Part shown: piece by piece, positions 50,795 to 59,150 of the stretch
How the letters are laid out: every line of letters starts with the position of its first letter
How positions within the stretch are numbered: position 1 is the first letter of the stretch
Origin: Blastococcus sp.
Lineage (GTDB): Bacteria > Actinomycetota > Actinomycetes > Mycobacteriales > Geodermatophilaceae
Direction: 5' to 3'
Assembly: GCA_025465355.1 (NCBI GenBank)
Contig: JAODNN010000173.1
Coordinates: forward strand, 1-64,000
Length of the DNA stretch: 64,000 nt
Translations under genes and position numbers: made by a program
Notes under the pieces: generated by a model
What the model was told of the DNA's origin: nothing
Databases searched by the model: none
What the model saw: only the letters and a program-made list of their open reading frames with translations

Positions 50795-52310
50795 GGGGAC
50801 CTCCGAGGTCAAGCTCGGCGAGAGGTTGGTAGTCCCCCGCAGTCAGGGTGCGCCGCAGGGTCTTGCCGACGGCTGAGCGCGGGATCGCCGAGACGGCGAC
50901 GACCCGCTTCGGCCACTTGAGGGAGGGCAGACCGATCGGCCCGGGGATGTAGCGCTCCAACTCGCGGAGCGCGTGCTCCGGCGCGAGGCCATCGGCAGGA
51001 ACGACGAAGGCGGTGACCGCGCTCCCCCACCGCTCGTGCGGCAGCCCGACGACGCAGACGTCGGCGACCGCTGGGCACCGCACGAGGACGGCCTCGATCT
51101 CGTCCGGGTAGAGGTTCTCGCCGCCGGAGTTGATCATGTCGTCGACGCGGCCGGCGACCCACAGGTCGCCGTCCTCGTCCTCGGTGGCCAGGTCGCCGGT
51201 GTAGTACCAGCCGTCGCGGATGGACTTCTCGTTCGCGTCGGGACGCTTCCAGTAGCCGGCGAAGGCCTCGGGGCTGGCCATGGAGGCGATGACCTGCCCC
51301 TGCTCGCCGGGCCGTACGAGCGCGTCCGGCGGTGCGCCGACCTCGGGCGCCACCAGCCGGACGCGGGAGAAGACCCCGGCGCGGCCGGCGCAGCCGGGCT
51401 TGCGCATCCCGTCGGGGCCGATGGTGAAGGTGTAGATCTCGGTGCTGCCGTAGTGGTTGACCAGCACCTGCGGCCGCAGAGCCTCGGCCAGCTGCTCGGC
51501 CAGGGCCGGCGTCATCGCGGCACCGGCGTAGGCCAGGCGCTGCGCGCCGGTGTCGACGAAGCCCTCCTGGCGGAGCAACGACCAGTAGATGGTGGGGACC
51601 AGGTACAACGCCGTGACCCCCTCCTCGTGCATCAGCCGGACCGATTCCGCGGCGTCGAACCGCGCCTGGGGTACCCACGTGCCACCGCACACCACGCTCG
51701 CGACGAGCGAGCGCAGACCCATGGTGTGGAACATCGGCATCACGCCGAGCACGACCTCGCCCTGGTGCAGTTGCGACTGCACCAGGTGCGCCACCGCCGC
51801 GCTGTGCTCCGCACGGTGCGAACGGGGGACGCCCTTGGGTCGGCCCGTCGTGCCGGACGTGTAGAGCATGACGCTGGTGGCGTCCTCGGAGGGCGTGGAG
51901 CCGAGGGCCCCGTCGGGTTGGCCGTCGGGCGTCAGCTCGCCCACGTCGCGGTGGGTTGCCGCGCTGCCGGCCTTCTCCGCGATGGACGCCGTCGTCTCGT
52001 CGGTGACGAGCAGCGCGGGGTCGGCGTCGCCGAGGCAGTAGGCCAGTTCCTCCGGGCTCAGCCGGGACGAGAGGGGCACCGAGACGGCGCCGAGCTTCTG
52101 AGCCGCGAGGTGGAGGGTGGCCAGGGGCTCGCCGCCGGCGAGGAAGAGGGCCAGCCGATCGCCGGGCCGGACGCCTTGCTCCGCCAGCACGCGGGCGAGC
52201 TGATTGGTCCGTGCGTCCCACTCCCGGTACGTCATGGGCCTGGCACCACCGACGGCGCGGCGGTCCGGGTGTCGATCCGCTGTCCACGCCAACGCCGTGG
52301 CCAGATCCAT
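50787..52310 (-). CDS. AMP-dependent acyl-CoA ligase
   Basis: 507 residues; ATG with GGAGGG upstream. Adenylate-forming motifs are VMLYTSGTTGRPKGVPRSH (about 149-167), LVNHYGSTEIYTF, WYYTGDLATEDEDGDLWVAG with RVDDMINSGGENLYPDEIE, and the catalytic lysine in SAVGKTLRRTL near the C-terminus. It activates a carboxylic acid to its CoA thioester. The substrate is not predictable, but the family resembles 4-hydroxybenzoate/cyclohexanecarboxylate-type ligases more than fatty-acid ligases. First gene of the five-gene operon and divergent from PadR. Confidence 0.95.
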   Translation of the reverse strand: MDLATALAWTADRHPDRRAVGGARPMTYREWDARTNQLARVLAEQGVRPGDRLALFLAGGEPLATLHLAAQKLGAVSVPLSSRLSPEELAYCLGDADPALLVTDETTASIAEKAGSAATHRDVGELTPDGQPDGALGSTPSEDATSVMLYTSGTTGRPKGVPRSHRAEHSAAVAHLVQSQLHQGEVVLGVMPMFHTMGLRSLVASVVCGGTWVPQARFDAAESVRLMHEEGVTALYLVPTIYWSLLRQEGFVDTGAQRLAYAGAAMTPALAEQLAEALRPQVLVNHYGSTEIYTFTIGPDGMRKPGCAGRAGVFSRVRLVAPEVGAPPDALVRPGEQGQVIASMASPEAFAGYWKRPDANEKSIRDGWYYTGDLATEDEDGDLWVAGRVDDMINSGGENLYPDEIEAVLVRCPAVADVCVVGLPHERWGSAVTAFVVPADGLAPEHALRELERYIPGPIGLPSLKWPKRVVAVSAIPRSAVGKTLRRTLTAGDYQPLAELDLGGPRA

Positions 52311-52344
52311 TGAGCCCTCCGTCGGGTGGCCTGGATGATCCGAA

Positions 52345-52353
52345 ATGGACCAT
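52345..52353. promoter_or_regulatory. ATGGACCAT palindrome, candidate PadR operator
   Basis: A perfect short palindrome with AT-rich flanks (GAA before, ATAG after) in the 70-bp gap between the CoA-ligase operon and PadR. Its ATG is in frame with PadR, but the ribosome-binding site fits the later GTG, so the palindrome is more likely an operator. Confidence 0.45.
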
Positions 52354-52380
52354 ATAGAGCCGACGATTAGGGTGGCAAGC

Positions 52381-52947
52381 GTGGCGTCAGAGCGGTTGTC
52401 CCCGACCTCCTACGTGGTGCTCGGGATGGTGGGCCTTCGCGGCCCCTCGACGTCCTACGACCTCAAGCGCGCGATCAGCCGGTCGATCGGCTACTTCTGG
52501 GTCTTTCCGCACGCCGGTCTGTACTCCGAGCCGCAGCGGCTGGTGACGATGGGCCTGCTCGCCGCGTCCAGAGAGCAGAACGGCCGCCGCCGGCGCACCT
52601 ACTCGATCACCGAGGACGGACTGCGGGAGCTGCGGGCCTGGCTCGCCGCGCCGACCAACGAACACTTCCAACTGCGCGACGTCGCCGAGCTGAAGCTCTT
52701 CTTCAACGAGCTCGGCGAGCCGGGCAACGTCCAGCGGCTGGCCCGCGAGCAGATCGCCCAGCACGAGGAGCGGATCCAGATCTACCAGAGCATGCAGCAG
52801 CGCTACTCCACCGTGGAGGGCGTGGCCCCGCGGCTGGTGACGCTGCGCCTGGGCCTGGAGATGGAGTACGCGGCGCTGCGGTTCTGGACCAAGCTGGCAC
52901 AGGAGGAGGCCCCCGCCGCGGCGGACGACGAGGACGCGACCGCCTGA
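52381..52947 (+). CDS. PadR-family transcriptional regulator
   Basis: 188 residues from the GTG at 52381 (TAGGGTGG upstream). The N-terminal winged helix reads LSPTSYVVLGMVGLRGPSTS, YDLKRAISRSIGYFWVF, LYSEPQRLVTMGLL, RRRTYSITEDGLRELRAWL. A helical C-terminal dimerisation domain follows (FNELGEPGNVQRLAREQIAQ). PadR proteins repress phenolic-acid and related catabolic genes until the acid or its CoA ester is present. The divergent CoA-ligase/hydroxylase operon is the obvious target. Confidence 0.94.
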   Translation: MASERLSPTSYVVLGMVGLRGPSTSYDLKRAISRSIGYFWVFPHAGLYSEPQRLVTMGLLAASREQNGRRRRTYSITEDGLRELRAWLAAPTNEHFQLRDVAELKLFFNELGEPGNVQRLAREQIAQHEERIQIYQSMQQRYSTVEGVAPRLVTLRLGLEMEYAALRFWTKLAQEEAPAAADDEDATA

Positions 52948-53070
52948 CCCGCCGCGCGCGGCCGGAGCAACGGGGCCAACGTGAGCGGTCGTCTACGGGC
53001 GGTACGGATCGCCCATGACGGCTGGACGCTCCGGAGACCCGGACGACGTGGCCGAGTCATCCCTCACCGG

Positions 53071-54255
53071 TCAGGCGACGCGGACCTGCAGCGGCAGACT
53101 GGTGACGGCCACCATCGTCCACGGGCTGCGGTGTCGGACCTCGTCGTCGACCACCTCCACGTCCCGGTAGCGCTCCAGCATCAGGCGCAGCGCGACTCTG
53201 GCCTCCAGCCGGGCAAGCGGCGCGCCGAGACAGAAGTGGATGCCGTGCCCGAACGTCAGGTGCGGGTTGGGCCTGCGATGGATGTCGAACCGGTGCGGCT
53301 CGGTGAACACCCGCTCGTCCCGGTTGGCCGCGGCCAGCCAGGGCATCACGAACTGCCCGGCCGGGATGCGCACGCCACCCACCTCGGCGTCGGCCCGGGC
53401 GACCCGGCCCAGCCGCGGGAACGGCGTCCGCACTCGCAGCACCTCCTCGATCCCCGCCGGGAGCAGCGTCGGGTCGGCCCGGACCTCGGCGACGACGTCC
53501 TGGTGCTCCTGGAAGCTGAGCACGCTGTTGCCCAGTGTCGCGGTGGTCGTGATGTGGCCCGCGATGAGCAGCAGCCCGACGAAGCCGATGATCTCCTCCT
53601 CGGCCAGCCGCTCCCCGTCCACCTCGGCCTGGACGAGCCTGCTCGTCAGGTCGTCGCCCGGGCTGGCCCGCCGGGACCTGATGTGTTCCAGGAAGTAGGC
53701 GTTCATCTCGCGCATGGTCGGCGCGACGGCGGTCAGCGCCTGCTCACTGGCCTCCCGCAGATCCTGCTCCGGATCGGTCTCCTGGCCGAGCAGCACGTCG
53801 GCCCATGTGCGGAACAGCCCCCGGTCCGAGGCGGGGATGCCGAGCAGCTCAGCGATCACGATCACCGGCAGCGGGTAGGCGAGCGCGTCGATCAGGTCGA
53901 ACCGCTCACCGGCCTCGTCCAGCAGCTGGGTGGTCAGCTCGGCGATGCGGGGCTCCAGGTCGGCCACGACCCTCGGCGTGAACGCCTGGCTGACCAGGGT
54001 CCGTAGCTTGGCGTGCTGGGGCGGGTCCATGGTGACGAAGTTGCCGCGCTGGAAGAGCGCCAGATCGTCCTCGACGGGCTGCAGGGCGCTGAGGTCGGAG
54101 GAGAATGCGGCCGGGTCGTTCAACACCGTGCTGGCCTCCGGATGACCCAGCACGTGCCAACACTGTTGCTTGTCGTCGAAGTGGACCTGCCCCTGTGCGC
54201 GGCTCGCCTCCAGCCAGGCGAGGAAGTCCTCGAACGTCGATCGAGTGGTCGTCAT
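53071..54255 (-). CDS. Cytochrome P450
   Basis: 394 residues. The I-helix oxygen-binding motif is LLLIAGHITTTATLGNSVL (about 228-246, AGHxTT instead of AGxD/ETT), the K-helix is IEEVLRVRTPFPRLGRVARA with ExxR, and the heme-binding loop is FGHGIHFCLGAPLARLEAR with the cysteine ligand. It is a soluble bacterial class I P450 of CYP107-like general type. No ferredoxin or ferredoxin reductase gene is adjacent, so partners come from elsewhere. The substrate is unknown. Confidence 0.96.
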   Translation of the reverse strand: MTTTRSTFEDFLAWLEASRAQGQVHFDDKQQCWHVLGHPEASTVLNDPAAFSSDLSALQPVEDDLALFQRGNFVTMDPPQHAKLRTLVSQAFTPRVVADLEPRIAELTTQLLDEAGERFDLIDALAYPLPVIVIAELLGIPASDRGLFRTWADVLLGQETDPEQDLREASEQALTAVAPTMREMNAYFLEHIRSRRASPGDDLTSRLVQAEVDGERLAEEEIIGFVGLLLIAGHITTTATLGNSVLSFQEHQDVVAEVRADPTLLPAGIEEVLRVRTPFPRLGRVARADAEVGGVRIPAGQFVMPWLAAANRDERVFTEPHRFDIHRRPNPHLTFGHGIHFCLGAPLARLEARVALRLMLERYRDVEVVDDEVRHRSPWTMVAVTSLPLQVRVA

Positions 54256-54446
54256 GCACGCTCACTCCCCGAGGGTGGAGTGCCCGCTCCCCCAGGCACG
54301 GTCGGCCTCCGCGCGGTGCTCCCGGAGGGTCACCCGGGCTACAGGTCCTGCGCGCGAGGTGCAGAAGCGGGCATCGAGATGCGACCTGGGCATCGGGTTC
54401 CGCTCCACCGCCACCGTAGGGACCCCGGCCACCTCGGGGAACCCTC

Positions 54447-54614
54447 CTAGTCGTGGGTCGCCAGCGGCCTGCGGGCGAACTCCCATCCCGCCCGCTCCAA
54501 GAGGGCGATGCACTGGTCGACCACGACCTCGATGTCGTACTCCTGCGGCTCCTCCGGCGGCATGGCCAGAGCCAGAGCGTTTGTCAGCGCCACATGAAAG
54601 GTGCTGCTTGCCAT
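54447..54614 (-). CDS. Possible 55-residue protein of unknown function
   Basis: From an ATG at 54614 with GGGAGA upstream, reading MASSTFHVALTNALALAMPP, EEPQEYDIEVVVDQCIALLE and ending RRPLATHD. The composition is natural (acidic helix after a hydrophobic one), unlike its surroundings. It could be a small gene or the C-terminal end of a lost regulator. No family was recognised. Confidence 0.35.
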   Translation of the reverse strand: MASSTFHVALTNALALAMPPEEPQEYDIEVVVDQCIALLERAGWEFARRPLATHD

Positions 54615-54810
54615 CCCCGGGTCTCCCGTACTCGGTCTCGGGGCGAACGCCCCCCAGCCACGCCGGCTACTGCTCGCTGGCGGCACGTCGATGATGTCCC
54701 CGCTCGCGCCGGCCGGCTGCACGAGGCCGGGACGGCATGACCTTCGGAACAAGGGTCAGCGGCGGCACGGGGTGCCTGCAGTCCGCCGGGCACCGGACGA
54801 CAATTCAGGA

Positions 54811-55269
54811 GTGCCCTTCACGGTGGCCGGCATCCCGGCCCACCCGCTCCTCGTGCACGTGGTGGTCGTCCTCGTCCCGCTGGCGGCATTCGGCGCCGTC
54901 GCGCTCGCCGCACGCCCCTCCTGGAGCCGGCCGTACGGACCCCTCGTCGCGGCGGTGGCCCTGGGCGGGGCCGTCGCCGCGACGCTGGCCAGGTTCGCCG
55001 GTGAGCAGCTGGCGGCCGCGATCGAGATCACCCCGCAGTTCCGGCCCGTGATCGACCAGCACGCGCGGTACGGGACGTACGTCGTCCTGACGGCCTGGCC
55101 GTTCGCGCTGCTCGCGCTCGCCGCAGCTGTGCTCGGGCGACGCTCCGGCGGTCCGGCAACGCGGATCGTCGGGGTGCTGTCGGCTCTCGCGGGCGTCGCG
55201 GCGGTCGTCCCCACAGTGCTGGCCGGCCACTCGGGCTCGCACGCGGTGTGGGCCCACCTCATCAAGTAG
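54811..55269 (+). CDS. DUF2231-like four-helix membrane protein
   Basis: About 152 residues from the GTG at 54811 (start uncertain; GTG 54823 is also possible). Reads VAGIPAHPLLVHVVVVLVPL, AAFGAVALAARPSW, followed by three more hydrophobic segments and HSGSHAVWAHLIK. The N-terminal G-x-P-x-H-P-x-x-V-H pattern and the closing HSG are typical of the DUF2231 family, whose conserved histidines may bind heme or metal in the membrane. Upstream reading in this frame is not protein-like. Confidence 0.8.
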   Translation: MPFTVAGIPAHPLLVHVVVVLVPLAAFGAVALAARPSWSRPYGPLVAAVALGGAVAATLARFAGEQLAAAIEITPQFRPVIDQHARYGTYVVLTAWPFALLALAAAVLGRRSGGPATRIVGVLSALAGVAAVVPTVLAGHSGSHAVWAHLIK

Positions 55270-55308
55270 CGGGCACTCACCGGGCCCGGATCCCGCTAGG
55301 GTCGGCGG

Positions 55309-56097
55309 ATGCTCGGCCGTGCCTGGGGCCTCGGGCGCTCCCTGGTCATGTACCACGGCCAACCGGGCAGGCACCGGCGGATGGTGCGGTTCTACCGGGA
55401 GTTCCTCGGACCGGGGGACGTCGGCTTCGACCTCGGCGCCCACGTCGGCAGCCGGGTGCGCGCCTGGCGGCGGCTCGGGGTGCGGGTGATCGCGGTCGAG
55501 CCGCAGCCCGACTGCCTGCGCGTCCTGCGCCTGTTCTTCGGCCGCGACCCCGACGTCGTCATCGTGCCGGGAGCAGCCGGCGCCCGGGCCGGGCGGGCGC
55601 GACTGGACATCTCCACCGCGACCCCGACGGTGTCCTCGATGGCATCCGAGTGGATCACGTCGGTGGCGGCCGACCGCCGCTTCGCCCGGGTGCGCTGGGA
55701 CCGCTCCGTCGAGGTGGCGGTGTCGACCCTCGACGACCTCATCGACGTCCACGGCCTGCCGGCCTTCTGCAAGATCGATGTCGAGGGCTTCGAGGTGGAC
55801 GTGCTGAGAGGGCTCACCCACCCCCTGCGCGCGCTGTCCTTCGAGTACCTGCCGCCCGCGCACGACGCGGCCCTCACCGCGCTCGGCCTCGTGGAGCGGC
55901 TCGGGGCACCGGTGGGCGGATACCTGTACAACTACTCACCCATCGAGACGATGCGCCTGGCCAGCGACCGCTGGCTCGACGCGGGCGACCTCGTAGAACT
56001 GCTCGACCGTTTCCGCCCGTCGGGCCGGTCCGGCGACGTCTACGCCCGGTTGGCTCGACCGGACCGCGTCGCGACATCTGGAGCGAAGTCCGGGTGA
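55309..56097 (+). CDS. FkbM-family methyltransferase
   Basis: 262 residues. SAM-binding core DVGFDLGAHVGSRVRAWRRL (about 37-56) and VIAVEPQPDCLRVL, then CKIDVEGFEVDVLRGL (about 158-173), where FkbM enzymes have K-x-D-x-E-G-x-E. O-methylation of a sugar, glycan or lipid headgroup is the usual role. Its last 162 bp are also the antisense end of the YbhN-like gene on the other strand, an unusually deep convergent overlap. Confidence 0.93.
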   Translation: MLGRAWGLGRSLVMYHGQPGRHRRMVRFYREFLGPGDVGFDLGAHVGSRVRAWRRLGVRVIAVEPQPDCLRVLRLFFGRDPDVVIVPGAAGARAGRARLDISTATPTVSSMASEWITSVAADRRFARVRWDRSVEVAVSTLDDLIDVHGLPAFCKIDVEGFEVDVLRGLTHPLRALSFEYLPPAHDAALTALGLVERLGAPVGGYLYNYSPIETMRLASDRWLDAGDLVELLDRFRPSGRSGDVYARLARPDRVATSGAKSG

Positions 56098-57048
56098 GCC
56101 GCCAGGGTGACGACGTCGCCGGTGCGGCATCTCCTGACCGGGACGCAGCAGCAGGAGCACGCCGCCGGGCAGGCAGGCGATCAGGCTCAGCACCCCGTAC
56201 ACCAGGGCGGCGGTGAGCCCCTGCGCCGGGCCGAGGCCCCCCGCCCCGAAGACGAGCGTCGCGACGGCCTCCCGAGGCCCCCAGCCCCCGACGTTGACCG
56301 GCAGGGCCATCGCCAGCAGCGCCGGCACCAGCACCGAGAGCAGTTGGCCGAGCGGGGCCCGGCAGCCCGCCGCCCGCGCGGCGACGACGAACAGCGCGAG
56401 GTATCCGGTCAGCGTGGCGACCGACAGCAGGACCACCCCCGGCCCGATGCTGCGGGAGAACACGCCGGCGCGGGCGTCGGCGAGGCCGGTCCGGAGCGCG
56501 CTGCGCAACCGGGAGGCGTGCGGTGCGCGCCGCGTCCAGACGGCCGTCACGGCGACGGCGGCGAGGACGACGACCAGCGCGACCAGCACCCCACGGCCGG
56601 GACGGCCCGTCGCGGCCGCGAGCACCTCGGGCCGGGTGAGCAGCACCGCGACCCCGCCGACCACCGAGACCACGAGGCCGGCGCACCGTTCGAGCGCGAC
56701 CGCACGGACGCCCCGCCCGACGTCACCGGCCCGCCGGCCGGAGCTCACCGCCCGATGGACGTCGCCGAGCACCCCCACCGGTAGCACGGAGTTGAGGAAC
56801 AGTGCCCGGTAGCAGTCCGCGACCGCCGCCCGCAACGGCAGGCTCAGGCCCAGACCGCGTGCCACCAGACACCACCGACACGCGCTGAGCACTGTGGTCA
56901 GCAGGCCGATGGCCAGCGCGGCGAGCGCCGAGCCGGCATCGAGCGCCCGCAGCCCCGCCACGACGGGGGCGCTGCCGAGGTGCGCCACCAGCGCGACCAG
57001 GATGCCGACGCCGACGCCGATCCGGAGCCAGGGCCCGAGCCTGCGCAT
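55936..57048 (-). CDS. YbhN/lysylphosphatidylglycerol-synthase-TM-region-like membrane protein
   Basis: 370 residues from the ATG at 57048 (a GTG at 57051 is possible). It has 7-8 hydrophobic helices, with motifs of the flippase-like domain: ACRWCLVARGLGL near 55, FLNSVLPVGVLGDVHRAV (about 88-105), ALERCAGLVVSVVGGVAVLL, and LPVNVGGWGPREAVATLVFG. After the last helix (LPGGVLLLLRPGQ) a hydrophilic tail of about 60 residues follows, encoded opposite the FkbM gene. That tail may be non-functional. Probable role in moving a lipid or glycolipid across the membrane; operon with the methyltransferase and glycosyltransferase. Confidence 0.88.
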   Translation of the reverse strand: MRRLGPWLRIGVGVGILVALVAHLGSAPVVAGLRALDAGSALAALAIGLLTTVLSACRWCLVARGLGLSLPLRAAVADCYRALFLNSVLPVGVLGDVHRAVSSGRRAGDVGRGVRAVALERCAGLVVSVVGGVAVLLTRPEVLAAATGRPGRGVLVALVVVLAAVAVTAVWTRRAPHASRLRSALRTGLADARAGVFSRSIGPGVVLLSVATLTGYLALFVVAARAAGCRAPLGQLLSVLVPALLAMALPVNVGGWGPREAVATLVFGAGGLGPAQGLTAALVYGVLSLIACLPGGVLLLLRPGQEMPHRRRRHPGGSPGLRSRCRDAVRSSQPGVDVAGPARRAETVEQFYEVARVEPAVAGQAHRLDG

Positions 57049-57938
57049 CACGACGCCCCTGCCGGGAGGGCGAGCACGTCGACGTGGCCGACGACGATCC
57101 GCAGCTGCCCGGCGGCGCACGGGCGGAGCCTGCGGCGCAGGTAGGCGTCCGCGTAGCGCTCGAGGCCCGGCTGCTGGGCGCACGCGGCGCCGATCCACCC
57201 CCGCAGCCACTCCTCCGCCAGCCCGGCCTGGTCGGCACCGAGGCGCCACGGGCTGGGCCGGCTCTCCACCGTCGCGCCCCGCCGGGCGAACGCGTCGGCG
57301 GCGGCGGCGCCGGCGTCGGGCCCCAGCAGCCGCCGGCCGTGCGCGTAGCGGCGCTGGTGGGCGTCGAAGGCGGCCGCGAACGTGGCATCGAGCGGGTCAG
57401 AGGGAGCCAGCTCGACGCACCCGGTGACCGACAGTGCCAGCAGCGCGGCCGCTCCGGCCTCGGCGCACGCGGCGGCGAGCCCGTCCACCTCCTCTGCGGT
57501 CAGCAGGTCGAGCAGCGCGGACGCGGTCACCAGCGCCGTCCCGGCGAGGTCGGCGGCGCGCAGGCCGGTGAGGTCCCCGTCCTGCGTCCGTGCGGTGACC
57601 GGTGCGCCGTCGGCGGCCCGCCCGGGCATGCGCGCCGCGGCGGAGCCGAGCAGCCCGGGATCACGGTCGTGCAGGATCCAGACCTGCGGGCCGGGCAGCC
57701 GTCCGGCCAGCCAGCGTCCCATCGAGCCGGTGCCGCAGCCCAGGTCGCGGATCACCACAGCGCCGCCGGGACGGGCATCGGCGGCCAGACGGACGCGGAC
57801 GAGGTCTACCAGCGCGGGCGCCCGGGCAGCGGCGTCGGCGTTCTCCCGCAGCGCCAGCCAGCCCGGCGCGCACACGGGTGAGCCCGGGCTGCTCAGCCGG
57901 GCGTTCCAGGCAGCCGGTCCAGCACGCCGGTCAGGCAT
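57048..57938 (-). CDS. Class I SAM-dependent methyltransferase
   Basis: 296 residues from the ATG at 57938 with GGGAGG upstream. Motif I VIRDLGCGTGSMGRWLAGRL (about 62-81), followed by VWILHDRDPGLL and a post-I acidic stretch, then TALVTASALLDLLTAEEVDG. Its start overlaps the glycosyltransferase end by 46 bp and its stop shares a base with the YbhN-like start, so the three genes form a tight operon. The acceptor is unknown. Confidence 0.9.
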   Translation of the reverse strand: MPDRRAGPAAWNARLSSPGSPVCAPGWLALRENADAAARAPALVDLVRVRLAADARPGGAVVIRDLGCGTGSMGRWLAGRLPGPQVWILHDRDPGLLGSAAARMPGRAADGAPVTARTQDGDLTGLRAADLAGTALVTASALLDLLTAEEVDGLAAACAEAGAAALLALSVTGCVELAPSDPLDATFAAAFDAHQRRYAHGRRLLGPDAGAAAADAFARRGATVESRPSPWRLGADQAGLAEEWLRGWIGAACAQQPGLERYADAYLRRRLRPCAAGQLRIVVGHVDVLALPAGAS

Positions 57939-58990
57939 CGAAACGTCGCCTCCCACCCGTCCAGCCGGTCGCGCTGCTCCTGCGCGACCGAACGCAGTTG
58001 CTCGCGCAGAGCCGGCGAGCCCAACCAGCGGCGCAGGGCCGCTGCGAGGGCTGGAACGTCCGCCGGCGGCGCCACGATCCCCGGCACGCGGCCGTCCGGG
58101 TCCCGGCCGAGGGTCTCCGGCACCCCGCCGACGGCCGCCGCGAGCACCGGGATCCCCCGTGCCAGGGCCTCGGTCACGACCATGCCGTAGGACTCGGCGC
58201 GGGACGGCAACACCAGCAGGTCGGCGGCGGCGTATGCCGCGGCCAGCCGTGCGCCGGTCCGCGGGCCGGTCAGCCGCAGCCGCCCGGCGAGCCCGTGGCG
58301 CTCGATCCCGCGGCGGACGGCGGCCACCTGCGCGGGATCGCGGCGCAGCGGGCCGACGAGGTCACAGCGCCAGGGCAGGTCGGCGGCGGTGGCGAGGGCC
58401 TCGACGAGCAGGTCCTGGCCCTTGGTCGCGGTGACCGCCCCGACGCACAACAGCCGGGTGGCGCCGTCCGTGCCGGGGGCCAGCGGCGCGCGATCGACGC
58501 CCGGCGCGGCGACATGGACCCGGTCAGCGCCGAGCCCGTGGTGCTGGACGAGCCGCCGTGCCGCCCAGCGGCTGGTGGCCACCACCGCGCTCGCGGCCTG
58601 CAGCGTGCTGCGCTCGAGGGCGGCCAGCTCCGCCGCGGCCGCAGGGGCCGGCCCTACCTCGTCGCCCAGGGGCAGGTGCACGAGGACGACGAGCTGCAGC
58701 CGGCGCGCCTGCGGAACGACGACGTCCGGGACGCCGCAGGCCACCAGCCCGTCGACGAGGACGACCGCGCCGTCGGGCACGGTGGCCAGGGTGCGGGCCA
58801 GCGACGCGCGCGCGGCGCCGTCGGGTCGGGGCCAGCCCCCGGCGACGGCGAACTCGCGCACCGGCCGGCCGGTGGCGGGCAGGCCGCGGCAGATGCGGCG
58901 GTCGTACAGGTTGCCACCGCTCGGTACGGCGTCGTCATCGACGTCACCCGGCACGACGACGTGCACCGAGCGCAGGCTGCCATCGGACAC
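57893..58990 (-). CDS. Glycosyltransferase family 4
   Basis: 365 residues from the GTG at 58990 (reading MSDGSLRSVHVVVPG). GT-B fold with the acceptor-side PSGGNLYDRRICRGL, the nucleotide-sugar domain entry LLCVGAVTATKGQDLLVEAL (about 210) and the GT4 E-x7-E motif in PSRAESYGMVVTEALARGIP (about 275-295), then VGGVPETL. Retaining sugar transfer from an NDP-sugar. With the methyltransferase and YbhN-like protein it may build and move a methylated glycolipid. Confidence 0.94.
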   Translation of the reverse strand: MSDGSLRSVHVVVPGDVDDDAVPSGGNLYDRRICRGLPATGRPVREFAVAGGWPRPDGAARASLARTLATVPDGAVVLVDGLVACGVPDVVVPQARRLQLVVLVHLPLGDEVGPAPAAAAELAALERSTLQAASAVVATSRWAARRLVQHHGLGADRVHVAAPGVDRAPLAPGTDGATRLLCVGAVTATKGQDLLVEALATAADLPWRCDLVGPLRRDPAQVAAVRRGIERHGLAGRLRLTGPRTGARLAAAYAAADLLVLPSRAESYGMVVTEALARGIPVLAAAVGGVPETLGRDPDGRVPGIVAPPADVPALAAALRRWLGSPALREQLRSVAQEQRDRLDGWEATFRCLTGVLDRLPGTPG

Positions 58991-59150
58991 GATCCGCCTT
59001 TCCGACCTGTTCACCTGCTCCTGTGGTGCCCCGCACGCCACGCGCCCAAAGGTCAGCGCCGGGCGCGACGCACCGAGACGCGCCTCGACCGCGTCGGATC
59101 CGTCCCGGGAACGGGTGTCCGTGGAGGGACGGGGTGGGTAGAACCCTTCG

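Noticed and set aside
48479-50920. An 800-codon plus-strand frame opposite the molybdopterin subunit
   Set aside because: Composition is His/Gly/Arg/Val-rich as expected from the complement of the real gene; no start signal or motif.
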